A stretch of DNA of 64,000 bases from an uncultured Saccharospirillaceae bacterium (GTDB lineage Bacteria; Pseudomonadota; Gammaproteobacteria; Pseudomonadales; Oceanobacteraceae), in assembly GCA_947503895.1 (NCBI GenBank), contig CANNFT010000005.1, forward strand, positions 418,697-482,696, in the 5' to 3' direction. Shown piece by piece: positions 9,442 through 18,436 of the stretch. Under the pieces are notes generated by a model that saw only the letters and a list, made by a program, of their open reading frames with translations, was not told the origin of the DNA and did not search any database. Each line of letters begins with the position of its first letter. Position 1 is the first letter of the stretch. Made by a program: the position numbers and the translations under genes.

Positions 9442-11765
9442 GATGATGCCTCTGGTACTTTGTATTCCTGAAGCCAAGTTTCAAAATCGCTCGCACTAAT
9501 GGGGCGGCTGATTAAATAACCTTGTAATTTATTACACCCCCAATGCTTTAGCATTGAAAATGATTGCAATGTTTCAACGCCTTCTGCGACCACACTTAAA
9601 CCAATGTTATGCGCGAGTTCTATCGTCGATTTAACGATGGCCTGATCATTTTTGTCACTGTCGAGATGAATAACAAAGGACTTGTCAATTTTCAGCTCGT
9701 CTATGGGCATATTTTTAAGTTGAGATAATGATGAATAACCGGTTCCATAATCATCAATGGATAAAGAGAAGCCAATTTTCTTAAGTCTGTGTAACACTTG
9801 AATGGCTACTTCTGGATTATTCATGACGGCACTCTCAGTGATTTCCAGCATGATGTCATCTGGTTGTAGCTGGTGCTTGATCAGCAGTAATTCAAGATTC
9901 TTCGGAAAATCACTGACTAAATCGTAGGCAGATAAATTGACGGCAATGGTGATGCCGAGACCTTGTTTCTTCCAGCGACTAGCTTGTGTAAAGACGTTCG
10001 TTAATACCCAATTGGTTAGGCTAGGCATCAGTCCTGTTTGCTCGGCAAGGGTAATGAATTCCTCAGGTGAAATCACGCCATACTTTGGGTGAACCCAGCG
10101 CAATAACGCTTCTACTTGATTAACGACATTTAATTTACTGTCAACTTTGGCTTGGTAATGAATATTTAACGCATCCGCCTTCAGAGCTTCCTTAAGGCCA
10201 TTAATCAAATCAATTTGCCTCAAATGCCGTTCATCTTGACCTTCTTCGTAAATAAAGTAATCAAGCTTGAAATCTTTTGCATGGTTGAGAGCAATTTCGC
10301 TACGTCGCAGCAGTTGCTCCGCTTCATTGCCTTGTTTTGGGTAAAATGAAATACCCATGATGATATGATTTTTTAAGCGAAGGTCATGGACAGAGAGTGG
10401 ATACTCTAAAATGGTTTGAAAGTTTGTAATTTTTTCAGTGATTGTATTGTCGTTTACGTTATTGAGAATGACTGCAAACTCAGCAGCATTGAGTCGAGCT
10501 ACGTAGTGCGTGCGATAAGTATAAGATATTAAAACCTGAGCGAACGCTATGAGCAGTGCATCCCCAATGTCATAGCCAAAAGTGTCATTTACCTCTTTAA
10601 ATTTATCAATGTAAATTCGTACGATGGCAATTTCTTTGTTTGGCGTACTCGAGATGGAATCGGAAAGCTGTTTAATCAGGTAGCTGCGATTTGCAACACC
10701 CGTCAAACTGTCGTTATAGGCTAGATAAGTGAGTTTTTCTTCCCGTGATGCAATTTCTTTCTGCATGATATTGAAGTGTTCGCTGAGTCTAGAAATTTCA
10801 ACGCTTGAATGATTGGGCTCTATGATTTCTTTGTAATTTCCGGAACTCACTTCCTTTGTTACCTTGGCCAAGTTGATAATTGGGCTGGTGATTTTTCGGG
10901 CAAGAAAGAATGCGCTGATAATGGATAGAATTAGCGTGATACCGGCGATGATGACGATTTGCACTTTTAAAGGATAAAACTGTAAAAAAGACTCTCTTAA
11001 TGAGGTATTCAAAAATGCGTTAATTTCAAAAAAATCCGATTCAGATAGTTTGACCGCAAGCGTTAAATAGTTCAATTCATGTTGACTGAGTAGTTCTTTA
11101 ATGGATGTATCGTTACTTGAGCGAGCGTGAATGTCAGCTTGAATGCTTTCTATGGTCGAAACGAATGCCACATTATTTTTATTGCCCTTAGCTTTGAATA
11201 TAACATCTAGGTTCGTCAGTTCTTTAAGCTGTAGCGCGAACTCTTTATCAATTCGTGTTGCAACAATCGCCCAGGCCAGTGTAATGGGTGCTTTGACGGG
11301 CAGCATGACATATTGAAATATCTCGTCTTGTATGAGAAAAATGCCCGATAATCCGCTTTTGGTTTGATCAGACTTAAGCAGTACTTTTATATATGCCGTA
11401 TCCAGTTGGTGCGCTTGCTGGCTGCTAATAACCTCTCCATTTAGCGTAATTAACATCATTAAATCTGCATTAATGCGGTTGCGATTATTGACCAGTGCAG
11501 ATTCTATGGTTGCTTGATCGTTCGAGGTGACGGCATCTTTGAATCCAAAGTCGGCAACCAAAACAGTGGCAGAGTTTAAAAGTTGATTCCCCCGTTCGTT
11601 GAGCAGTTGCTCAAAGACTTTCTTACCGACATTTAGCTTGGCTTGTGCTTGAACCTTAACACTATTATTGGTGGCCAACAGCACAGATCCAATGGTTGCA
11701 ATGGTACTCACGATTAATAAGCTCAGGAAAAATATTGCAATACGATTACGCAAGCTCATTTTCAT
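9438..11765 (-). CDS. Membrane-bound GGDEF/EAL protein, degenerate GGDEF with intact EAL
   Basis: A 775-residue c-di-GMP enzyme. It has a TM helix at about 8-30, a periplasmic sensor of about 235 residues, a second TM at about 268-288, a HAMP domain, GGDEF at about 345-500 and EAL at about 520-765. The cyclase signature is NAAEF at residues 426-430 instead of GGDEF, so cyclase activity should be lost. The EAL domain is complete: EALLRW with Glu 552, NLSA, EITES, DDYGTGYSS, KIDKSF, EGVET and QGYLISRP. It should therefore act as a phosphodiesterase, possibly with GTP regulation by the dead GGDEF. The start overlaps the cupredoxin stop (TAATG), and the end overlaps the DUF3034 start (ATGA). It probably converts a periplasmic redox or ligand signal into lower c-di-GMP. 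Confidence 0.93.
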   Translation of the reverse strand: MKMSLRNRIAIFFLSLLIVSTIATIGSVLLATNNSVKVQAQAKLNVGKKVFEQLLNERGNQLLNSATVLVADFGFKDAVTSNDQATIESALVNNRNRINADLMMLITLNGEVISSQQAHQLDTAYIKVLLKSDQTKSGLSGIFLIQDEIFQYVMLPVKAPITLAWAIVATRIDKEFALQLKELTNLDVIFKAKGNKNNVAFVSTIESIQADIHARSSNDTSIKELLSQHELNYLTLAVKLSESDFFEINAFLNTSLRESFLQFYPLKVQIVIIAGITLILSIISAFFLARKITSPIINLAKVTKEVSSGNYKEIIEPNHSSVEISRLSEHFNIMQKEIASREEKLTYLAYNDSLTGVANRSYLIKQLSDSISSTPNKEIAIVRIYIDKFKEVNDTFGYDIGDALLIAFAQVLISYTYRTHYVARLNAAEFAVILNNVNDNTITEKITNFQTILEYPLSVHDLRLKNHIIMGISFYPKQGNEAEQLLRRSEIALNHAKDFKLDYFIYEEGQDERHLRQIDLINGLKEALKADALNIHYQAKVDSKLNVVNQVEALLRWVHPKYGVISPEEFITLAEQTGLMPSLTNWVLTNVFTQASRWKKQGLGITIAVNLSAYDLVSDFPKNLELLLIKHQLQPDDIMLEITESAVMNNPEVAIQVLHRLKKIGFSLSIDDYGTGYSSLSQLKNMPIDELKIDKSFVIHLDSDKNDQAIVKSTIELAHNIGLSVVAEGVETLQSFSMLKHWGCNKLQGYLISRPISASDFETWLQEYKVPEASS

Positions 11766-12421
11766 TATTTTAGATACCTACGCTTAAATGTCTTAAGTTC
11801 AGGTTGGGGCTCGGGCTTATTCAACATCAGTTTCAGAATAAGCGGACCGGTTTCTGGCCAATCTTGAATGTTGTGTGTAATGATTTGATTGGGGAGCAAG
11901 CTCCAAGGATGCCAGTACTCGAGACTTTGAGGTGCTTCGGCAGCCTGAATTTCAGCGATACCATTTTGATCACTTACGGCAAAATCTCGCCAAGGTGAAA
12001 CGTAAATATAGCCGATCATGGTGTCGTGAATATTGCACCCGAGCACAACCACGCCGGCTTGATCAAATAAAATAGGTGCATCTGGTTTATTCGCGTAAAG
12101 CTTGGTTTCAAAGCGCTTAGCTTTTGAGAATGAATAAACGTGATGACGTATGTTGTCGCTGTTTGGAAAGCTCACCGTGCGGCCTTGTTCAATGGCAATG
12201 ACCATGGGCGAGAATTGCATATCTATTTGGTCGATGACAGCAGGCTCAGCTGGCAACAAGGCCTCCGTCACTGGCGCGTTTGGGTGAGCAATGACGGCAA
12301 ATTCAACGGGTTTATTTTCATCATCGACGAACTGTATTTGATAGCGATCCGCACTCGTCAATGGCGCAATTGAAACCCCTACAAACGCACAGAACTGTGG
12401 CAGTAACTGTTTCCAAAACAT
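11765..12421 (-). CDS. Periplasmic cupredoxin-domain protein (methylamine-utilisation-like)
   Basis: A 218-residue exported protein with an N-terminal signal ending near TSA. A plastocyanin-like fold is suggested by VSFPNSDNIRHHVYSF and GCNIHDTMIGYI. These give His, Cys, His and Met as candidate type-1 copper ligands (C-x2-H-x2-M). The family is often labelled a methylamine utilisation protein, but no mau genes are present here. It is the first gene of a four-gene operon and is fused by TAATG overlap to the EAL protein. Periplasmic copper or electron-transfer sensing that feeds the EAL sensor domain is an inference. Confidence 0.82.
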   Translation of the reverse strand: MFWKQLLPQFCAFVGVSIAPLTSADRYQIQFVDDENKPVEFAVIAHPNAPVTEALLPAEPAVIDQIDMQFSPMVIAIEQGRTVSFPNSDNIRHHVYSFSKAKRFETKLYANKPDAPILFDQAGVVVLGCNIHDTMIGYIYVSPWRDFAVSDQNGIAEIQAAEAPQSLEYWHPWSLLPNQIITHNIQDWPETGPLILKLMLNKPEPQPELKTFKRRYLK

Positions 12422-12510
12422 GGTGGACTCTTATCTCGTAGCTCGACCTCTTTAGCATAGATGATAAAACTGTGTAGATGGGTTTTGGCTGATGAACGAA
12501 ATAAGGATCA

Positions 12511-12549
12511 AAAAAACAAAAACCGGCAGTTGATAATCAACTGTCGGTT
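12511..12549 (-). terminator. Terminator downstream of pepA
   Basis: A 13-bp stem (12521-12533 with 12537-12549) has one mismatched pair on the minus strand and a 3-base loop. On the minus strand it is followed by a U-rich run (the plus strand reads aaaaaacaaa at 12511-12520). It separates pepA from the cupredoxin operon, which must have its own promoter in the 80 bp beyond. Confidence 0.8.
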
Positions 12550-12600
12550 TGTATTTTTTTACTCAAACTGGTGTTTTCCCCTGTTTGAGTGTGTTGTTGG

Positions 12601-14079
12601 TTATTCCTTACCCATTAGATAAGTGACCAGTAAGGGAACAGGTCGGCCACTGGAGCCTTTGTTCTTGCCACCGCTAAACCATGCTGTACCGGCAATATCC
12701 AAATGCGCCCATTTCTGGCCTTCGGTAAAACGAGATAAGAAACACGCAGCGGTTGTTGCACCTGCCAGTCGCCCACCAATATTAGCGATGTCGGCAAAGT
12801 TGCTATCGAGCAACTCTTGGTATTCTTCCTGAAGTGGCAAGCGCCACACAGCATCACGCGACAGCTCTGCTGCTGATTGGATTTCTTCAGCCAGTGCTTC
12901 GTCTTGTGTCATGAGACCCGAATTAACCCCGCCTAAAGCCATCATGCAGGCACCGGTGAGTGTCGCGATGTCCACAATCGAAGCGGGCTTGAAGGTGTCG
13001 ATGGCATAGGTGAGTGCATCGCATAGCACCAATCGGCCCTCTGCGTCAGTATTGAGAATTTCAATGGTGGTGCCATTCATGGCCGTCACAATGTCGCCCG
13101 GCTTCGTCGCGTGCCCCGCGGGCATGTTCTCTGCGGCGGCGATGACCCCCACGACATTGATGGGTAAGTTCAGCGCACATAGAGTTTTTAAGGTCCCCAA
13201 TACCGACGCGGCGCCACACATGTCGTACTTCATTTCATCCATACCTGCGCCGGGCTTCAAGCTAATGCCGCCGGTATCAAATGTGATGCCTTTGCCGACT
13301 AATACATGCGGAGCATCGCCTTTTTTGCCGCCGGTGTAATTCAGGCAGATTAACTTGCCTGGCTCGATCGAACCTGCGGATACGGATAAGAATGATCCCA
13401 TTCCCAACTCTTCCATGCGGTCTTCTTCTAGAACATCCACGGCGAGCTTATCGTATTGTTCCGCTAACGATACGGCGGTTTCCGCTAGGAAAGAGGGTGT
13501 GGCAATGTTGCCGGGAAGGTTACCCAAGGTTTTGCACAGGGCCATGCCGACAGCAATGGCTTTGCCTTGTTGTAGGGCTGTTTCCATGGCTGGATCGGCG
13601 ATGACAGTCAACGTTTCTATGGTTTTAGATTCGTCTTCTTCGCCTTCTTTCGGTTTGCTCTTGCACTCTTTGAACTCGTACAGTGCATCTTCAAAGCATT
13701 GTGCGAGTTGCTGATGCGCCCATGCTTCATCGACATCATCAAACGACAGGCCATGAAGTGTGATGGCGCCTTTATCACTGGCAGAGTTTTTGAGGCAAGT
13801 GGCAGCGGCTTTAACGGATTTGATCCAGTCTTTACCTTTGATGGCATCTTTACCGATGCCCATGAGGATCATGCGGGTTCCGTTGACGGACGGCAGTAGC
13901 AATGTGCTGCCGGCTTTACCGCTAAAATCTTTTTGCTGCAGTAGCGTGTCAATGATCCCCCCAAAGTCTTGGTTTATTTGCTGGGTGGCGGAAGGTAAAT
14001 CCCCTTCGCTGGGAACCGCTACAATCAGAGTGTGGTCAGTAAGTGTGTTTAATGCGCCTGTCGATAGACTAAAGTCCAT
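12601..14079 (-). CDS. pepA: Leucyl aminopeptidase (M17 family)
   Basis: A 492-residue cytosolic di-metal aminopeptidase. In some bacteria PepA also acts as a DNA-binding protein. I chose ATG 14079 because TGGAGA lies at the right distance; the frame extends 8 codons further upstream without support. The M17 catalytic domain is complete: VGKGITFDTGG, YDMCGAASVLG and the signature NTDAEGRL supply the metal-binding Asp/Glu residues and active Lys/Arg. The N-terminal domain covers about 1-160. It diverges from lptF, as in most gammaproteobacteria. It normally leads into holC, but here holC is nearly 6 kb away. Confidence 0.97.
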   Translation of the reverse strand: MDFSLSTGALNTLTDHTLIVAVPSEGDLPSATQQINQDFGGIIDTLLQQKDFSGKAGSTLLLPSVNGTRMILMGIGKDAIKGKDWIKSVKAAATCLKNSASDKGAITLHGLSFDDVDEAWAHQQLAQCFEDALYEFKECKSKPKEGEEDESKTIETLTVIADPAMETALQQGKAIAVGMALCKTLGNLPGNIATPSFLAETAVSLAEQYDKLAVDVLEEDRMEELGMGSFLSVSAGSIEPGKLICLNYTGGKKGDAPHVLVGKGITFDTGGISLKPGAGMDEMKYDMCGAASVLGTLKTLCALNLPINVVGVIAAAENMPAGHATKPGDIVTAMNGTTIEILNTDAEGRLVLCDALTYAIDTFKPASIVDIATLTGACMMALGGVNSGLMTQDEALAEEIQSAAELSRDAVWRLPLQEEYQELLDSNFADIANIGGRLAGATTAACFLSRFTEGQKWAHLDIAGTAWFSGGKNKGSSGRPVPLLVTYLMGKE

Positions 14080-14189
14080 GATGTCTCCACATGGTTTGCA
14101 CACGGCGGTATGCCGTGTAGAGGTCGTGAATAAAATCGGTGATAATGCCGAGTCTACTTGAACATGCCAAATTTTCCAGAGATCCGGTT

Positions 14190-15302
14190 TTGATATTAAC
14201 TCGTTACTTTGTTCGCGAATTACTCACATCGACGTTTGTCATCACCGGTGTGCTTATGATGATTGTGATCAGTGCTCGTTTGATCGTCTATTTGAATCAA
14301 GCTGTGGCCGGCATCATCTCCACTAAAATGGTGTTCTACACCGTTCTATTCAACACGCCAATGTTTTTGCAGCTGATTTTGCCGCTGGGGTTTTTCATCA
14401 GTATTTTGCTGGTTTACGGCCGCATGTACGTCGAAAATGAAATGACCACACTGCATGCCTGTGGTTACGGGCCATCTCATGTATTAAAGACAACCCTCGT
14501 GCCGGCCGCCATGATGGCGGTCATCGTGGCGCTTCTAAGCCTTTGGTTATCCCCCAAATCTGCCGAGCTGCTCGATCGCTACTATCAGGAACAGCAAAAA
14601 GAAAGTGAGTTTTCGTTTCTGACGCCGGGGCGTTTCCAAAGTTTTGGCAAGGGCGGCAGTCGCGTGAGTTACGCAGAAGGGTTAAGCGATGACCGAAAAG
14701 CGATGAAAGGCGTGTTCATCGCCGATGGTGATACCTTACTGTTGGCAGACTACGGCACTCAGTATGTGAAAGATGATACGGGCAGTCGCTATTTAGAGCT
14801 GACCAATGGTCGCCGTTTTGATGGTACACCGGGGCAGTTAGAGTTTCGCAGCATGGAGTTTGAATCGTACTCCGTCAAAATTGCCGAAGAAAGCGCAGCG
14901 GCGAAAGCGGCGCGACAAGAGGCCAAGAGCAGCTTTTCGTTGTTGGGCAGTGACAAGCTAAAAGACCGCGCTCAGCTGCACTATCGCATAGGTTTGGTAT
15001 TGCTGATTCCGATAGTGACCTTGATTGCTTTTCCTTTGGCCAAGGTGAACCCTCGTCAAGGCCGCTATTCTCGCCTGCTCCCTGCGATATTAATTTACAT
15101 GGCTTATTACTCCTCCATGGTGACGGGCTTGAGTGTCATGGGCGATGGCAAAACACCAGAGTGGGCCGGTTTGTGGTGGATTCACGGGATCTTCCTCACA
15201 ATTGGTATCGGTTTGATGTTTGGAATAGACGGCATTAAATCGCTGTTTCAAAAAAATAAAACAGCAGTGATTTCGAATAAAACAGGTGCCGATCATGCGT
15301 AA
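14190..15302 (+). CDS. lptF: LPS export ABC permease LptF
   Basis: An inner-membrane permease of the LptB2FG transporter, which extracts lipopolysaccharide and hands it to LptC/A. It has six TM helices, three at each end (about 8-115 and 265-350 in this numbering), flanking a periplasmic beta-jellyroll. The LPLGFFISILLVYGRMY segment is typical. The start is uncertain. The TTG at 14190 gives ILTRYFVREL, which aligns with the usual family N-terminus, and has AGAGA 7 bases upstream. GTG 14139 and ATG 14145 give longer versions with poorer ribosome sites. It overlaps lptG by 8 bp and diverges from pepA. Confidence 0.95.
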   Translation: MILTRYFVRELLTSTFVITGVLMMIVISARLIVYLNQAVAGIISTKMVFYTVLFNTPMFLQLILPLGFFISILLVYGRMYVENEMTTLHACGYGPSHVLKTTLVPAAMMAVIVALLSLWLSPKSAELLDRYYQEQQKESEFSFLTPGRFQSFGKGGSRVSYAEGLSDDRKAMKGVFIADGDTLLLADYGTQYVKDDTGSRYLELTNGRRFDGTPGQLEFRSMEFESYSVKIAEESAAAKAARQEAKSSFSLLGSDKLKDRAQLHYRIGLVLLIPIVTLIAFPLAKVNPRQGRYSRLLPAILIYMAYYSSMVTGLSVMGDGKTPEWAGLWWIHGIFLTIGIGLMFGIDGIKSLFQKNKTAVISNKTGADHA

Positions 15303-16359
15303 GATTGATAGCTATGTACGCACGTCCGTACTGAACGCAATTTTGATGGTTCTGTTGGTGTTGGCGATGCTGGACATGGTGTTCGCCCTACTTGATCAAT
15401 TGGATGATATGCGTAAAGGGTACGGCATCTGGCAGGTGATGTATTACGTGGTGTTATCAACACCGACGCGATTGTACGAATACGTTCCCATGGCAACGTT
15501 GATCGGCTGTTTGGCCGGTTTAGGTGGATTGGCCAACAACAGCGAGTTGACGGCCATACGTGCGGCGGGCGTTTCTACTAACCGTATTTTGATTTCCACC
15601 ATGAAGCCGGCGGCCATCATGATGGCCCTTGGGCTGATTCTGGGTGAATTTGTGGTGCCTAATCTCGAGAGTATGTCGAGCAGCTTCCGTACTATTGCGC
15701 AAGGGAAGTCTGAGGTCGAGAACAACCGAGGAAAGGGCTATTGGCACCGCGAAGGCAATGCGTTTATGCGGTTTAAAGCCATTGAACCCAATGGTGTACT
15801 ACACGGTGTCACGCACTTCCAGTTTAATGATGAACAGCAGTTGGTAAAAATGACTCATGCTCGCCGCGCATTGTATCAACGAAATAGTTGGCAAATGGAA
15901 AATGTGCGGGAGACACGTATTGGTGCATTCAAATCCGAAGTGCAGCAGTTTCCAACGCTCGAATGGAAAAGTGACCTTACCCCCGATCAGTTAAAATTTG
16001 TGGCCCAAGCCCCTGCTTTTATGGCGATCTCCACTCTTTATGACTATTCCAATTACTTAGATAGCCAAGGTCTGAACGGCGGGGAATTTAAACTGGCATT
16101 TTGGAAGAAGATTCTTCAGCCGTTAAGTACGGCTGCTTTGGTGCTCATTGGTATTTCTTTCATTTTTGGGCCATTGCGCTCGGTGACCATGGGGCAGCGG
16201 TTGTTCAGCGGGATATTAGTGGGGCTAATTTATAAATTCAGTGTGGATTTACTCGGACCGGCTGGGCTGGTGCTGGGCTTTGGACCGTTCTGGGCGAACA
16301 TATTGCCGGTGGTGGTATGCGTTGGCTGGGGCAGTTGGATGCTGCGCAAAGCAGGTTAA
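15295..16359 (+). CDS. lptG: LPS export ABC permease LptG
   Basis: A 354-residue partner of LptF in the LPS extraction complex. The ATG at 15295 (MRKIDSYV) has ACAGG upstream and overlaps the lptF end. TM helices at about 12-35, 60-85 and 98-120 and three near the C-terminus flank the periplasmic domain. The family segments VPMATLIGCLAGLGGLA, SELTAIRAAGVS and the C-terminal FGPLRSVTMGQRLFSGI are all present. Normal length, no defects. Confidence 0.96.
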   Translation: MRKIDSYVRTSVLNAILMVLLVLAMLDMVFALLDQLDDMRKGYGIWQVMYYVVLSTPTRLYEYVPMATLIGCLAGLGGLANNSELTAIRAAGVSTNRILISTMKPAAIMMALGLILGEFVVPNLESMSSSFRTIAQGKSEVENNRGKGYWHREGNAFMRFKAIEPNGVLHGVTHFQFNDEQQLVKMTHARRALYQRNSWQMENVRETRIGAFKSEVQQFPTLEWKSDLTPDQLKFVAQAPAFMAISTLYDYSNYLDSQGLNGGEFKLAFWKKILQPLSTAALVLIGISFIFGPLRSVTMGQRLFSGILVGLIYKFSVDLLGPAGLVLGFGPFWANILPVVVCVGWGSWMLRKAG

Positions 16360-16584
16360 CGCTTCGCAGCGCCGGTGGATTTGGTGCCTATTACAACAAC
16401 CTGCTAGTCAATGTTGTCGATTCGGTTATAATCCGCGGCCAAATTATCGTACGGCATGCGATCAGCCTCGCTTCTGCTCTGACATTACAGGGTAGGCGCG
16501 CGGGTTGACCACCCTAGCAATGCAGCAGATGGACAAAATTGCAGGCTGTTAATCCAAACCCTCGGACCTCATGTGGAGTGGACA

Positions 16585-17157
16585 ATGGAAAAGAAGTTCA
16601 TCAGTGCTCAGCAACTGCTGGAAGACTCATTTAAGCTGGCGCTTCAAGTGTATGAAAGTGGCTATCGCCCCAACTACATAGTGGGCGTATGGCGTGGTGG
16701 TGCACCTGTTGGCATCGCGGTCCAAGAGTTGTTTGATGTCTTAGATGTTAAGGCAGATCACATCGCCATCCGAACGTCTTCTTATAACGCGATTGGTGAG
16801 CGTGAGAAGCACGTGAAAGTGCACGGCTTAACCTACTTGATTAAGCGTCTGGAAAGCGAAGACTCACTATTGATCGTCGATGATGTGCATGACTCAGGTT
16901 TGAGTATTCATGAGACGATTAAAGATCTAGAAAAAGCATGTAAAAAGAATACGCCTGAGATTCGTATTGCGACGCCTTACTATAAGCCAGCAAACAATAA
17001 AACTGGCCGTATTCCGGATTACTTCATGTATGAGACCAGTGAGTGGTTGGTCTTCCCGCATGAGCTAGACGGCTTATCGCCAGAGGAATTGAAGGAGCAT
17101 AATCCGGGGATCGCGGATATTGTGGATCGATTGGAAGCACTAAAAGCAGAGAAATAG
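16585..17157 (+). CDS. Purine phosphoribosyltransferase (hypoxanthine/guanine type)
   Basis: A 190-residue type I phosphoribosyltransferase. The PRPP-binding loop is LLIVDDVHDSGLSI at about 97-110, an acidic pair followed by D-S-G. An upstream GVWRGGAPVGI loop corresponds to the PPi loop. The C-terminal PDYFMYETSEWLVFPHE resembles the hood region of hypoxanthine/xanthine-guanine enzymes. It salvages a purine base to its nucleotide using PRPP. The ATG at 16585 is preferred because GGAG sits 6 bases upstream; a GTG four codons earlier is possible. A convergent terminator follows. Confidence 0.88.
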   Translation: MEKKFISAQQLLEDSFKLALQVYESGYRPNYIVGVWRGGAPVGIAVQELFDVLDVKADHIAIRTSSYNAIGEREKHVKVHGLTYLIKRLESEDSLLIVDDVHDSGLSIHETIKDLEKACKKNTPEIRIATPYYKPANNKTGRIPDYFMYETSEWLVFPHELDGLSPEELKEHNPGIADIVDRLEALKAEK

Positions 17158-17199
17158 CCCGCTGATACTCGCAGGGTTATATATCCAGTTCGTGTGATG

Positions 17200-17246
17200 A
17201 AAAAGCCAGACCACCTATTCGAATAGAAAGGGGGTCTGGCTTTTTG
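17200..17246. terminator. Bidirectional terminator
   Basis: A-rich and T-rich flanks surround a stem in which aaaaagccagacc pairs with ggtctggcttttt (about 17200-17213 with 17233-17245). It serves both the phosphoribosyltransferase gene on the plus strand and the PfkB kinase gene on the minus strand. Confidence 0.88.
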
Positions 17247-17256
17247 CATTTCTGGG

Positions 17257-18255
17257 TTAGCCTAGAATTTCTTGCTTAATCTCAGAGTAAGATTGTGACT
17301 CTAAACGTGGCCCAAAATGGGATACGACTTCGGCAGATGTTTTACTGGCCAACTTACCCGCAGCTTCCCAGCTTTCACCATTGGTAATACCGTGTAGGAA
17401 AGCCCCTGCAAAGTTATCCCCAGCCCCATTACTGTCTACCGCGGTCACATCGTAAGCATCAATCAAAATCTCGCGTTCACCATCAAATAACAGTGCGCCC
17501 TTTTCACCTAGGGTAATGACAAATGATTGGGCGATGGTTTTCAGCGCAGCTTTGGCTTCTTCAAGGTCGTCTGTACCAGCGAATCCTAAGGCTTCTGCTT
17601 CGTTACAAAATAACAAATCCACCCCATTCCCCAGCATCTCTTGCAAACCATCTTTGAAGAACTGAACCATGGCAGGATCGGAAAAGGTGAGGGCGGTTTT
17701 AACACCATGTTTTTCGGCTAACTGCTTGGCCTTGATCGCTGCCGCACGGGCGGTATCAGAAGAGACCAGATAACCTTCAATATAGAGGTATTCGCTGTCA
17801 GCCAATGCCGCTTCATTAATGTGCTCACTGCCCAAGTCAGCGGTAATGCCGAGAAAGGTATTCATGGTGCGCTCTGCGTCGCTGGTGACCATCACGAGAC
17901 ACTTTCCGGTGACACCGTCGGTGCGTTGTTCCAGCAGATTGGTGTCGATGCCGGCTTGGGTTAAATCGCTGACGTAGAAATCCCCCGTTTCATCGTTAGC
18001 AACATTGCAACTGTAAAAGGTGCGAGAACCGAGGTACTGAGCCGCAAATAACGTGTTCGCTGCGGACCCGCCACCAGCGCGCTTCTTCAGGCCGAATTGT
18101 TGCTTGAGTGCATCGAGGAGCAAATGGTGGTGATCTTCGTCGATCAGCGTCATTAAGCCTTTTTCAATTTTATGCTCGTCGAAAAAAGACTCCGTCACCT
18201 CGAACTCTTTATCGACCAATGCGTTGCCAATGCCGTAAATTTGGTACTTAGCCAT
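17257..18255 (-). CDS. PfkB-family sugar/adenosine kinase
   Basis: A 332-residue ribokinase-fold kinase closest in appearance to bacterial adenosine kinases. It starts with YQIYGIGNALVD. The substrate-side motif is GGGSAANT at about 58-65. The C-terminal PfkB signature is DSNGAGDNFAGAF, with the catalytic Asp in GAGD at about 286. I chose ATG 18255 because GAGGCAGCT precedes it; the frame extends 23 codons upstream without family support. The likely role is phosphorylating adenosine (or a related nucleoside/sugar) in purine salvage, matching the adjacent convergent phosphoribosyltransferase. The exact substrate is not proven. Confidence 0.88.
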   Translation of the reverse strand: MAKYQIYGIGNALVDKEFEVTESFFDEHKIEKGLMTLIDEDHHHLLLDALKQQFGLKKRAGGGSAANTLFAAQYLGSRTFYSCNVANDETGDFYVSDLTQAGIDTNLLEQRTDGVTGKCLVMVTSDAERTMNTFLGITADLGSEHINEAALADSEYLYIEGYLVSSDTARAAAIKAKQLAEKHGVKTALTFSDPAMVQFFKDGLQEMLGNGVDLLFCNEAEALGFAGTDDLEEAKAALKTIAQSFVITLGEKGALLFDGEREILIDAYDVTAVDSNGAGDNFAGAFLHGITNGESWEAAGKLASKTSAEVVSHFGPRLESQSYSEIKQEILG

Positions 18256-18436
18256 AGCTGCCTCTGTGCAGAAAACTGAAAAATCATATAAGTGTGGAAG
18301 GTGATTTTCGGTGTGAAAATCCAATGGAGGCGGAGTTTACCAGAACAAGTGAGGCGTCGGCACCGTAGCAAGCGAAGAGTGGCATTTTTAGCATACTGGC
18401 TAATCAAATGCTGCTTGAGCGGGTATACTGCCGGCC

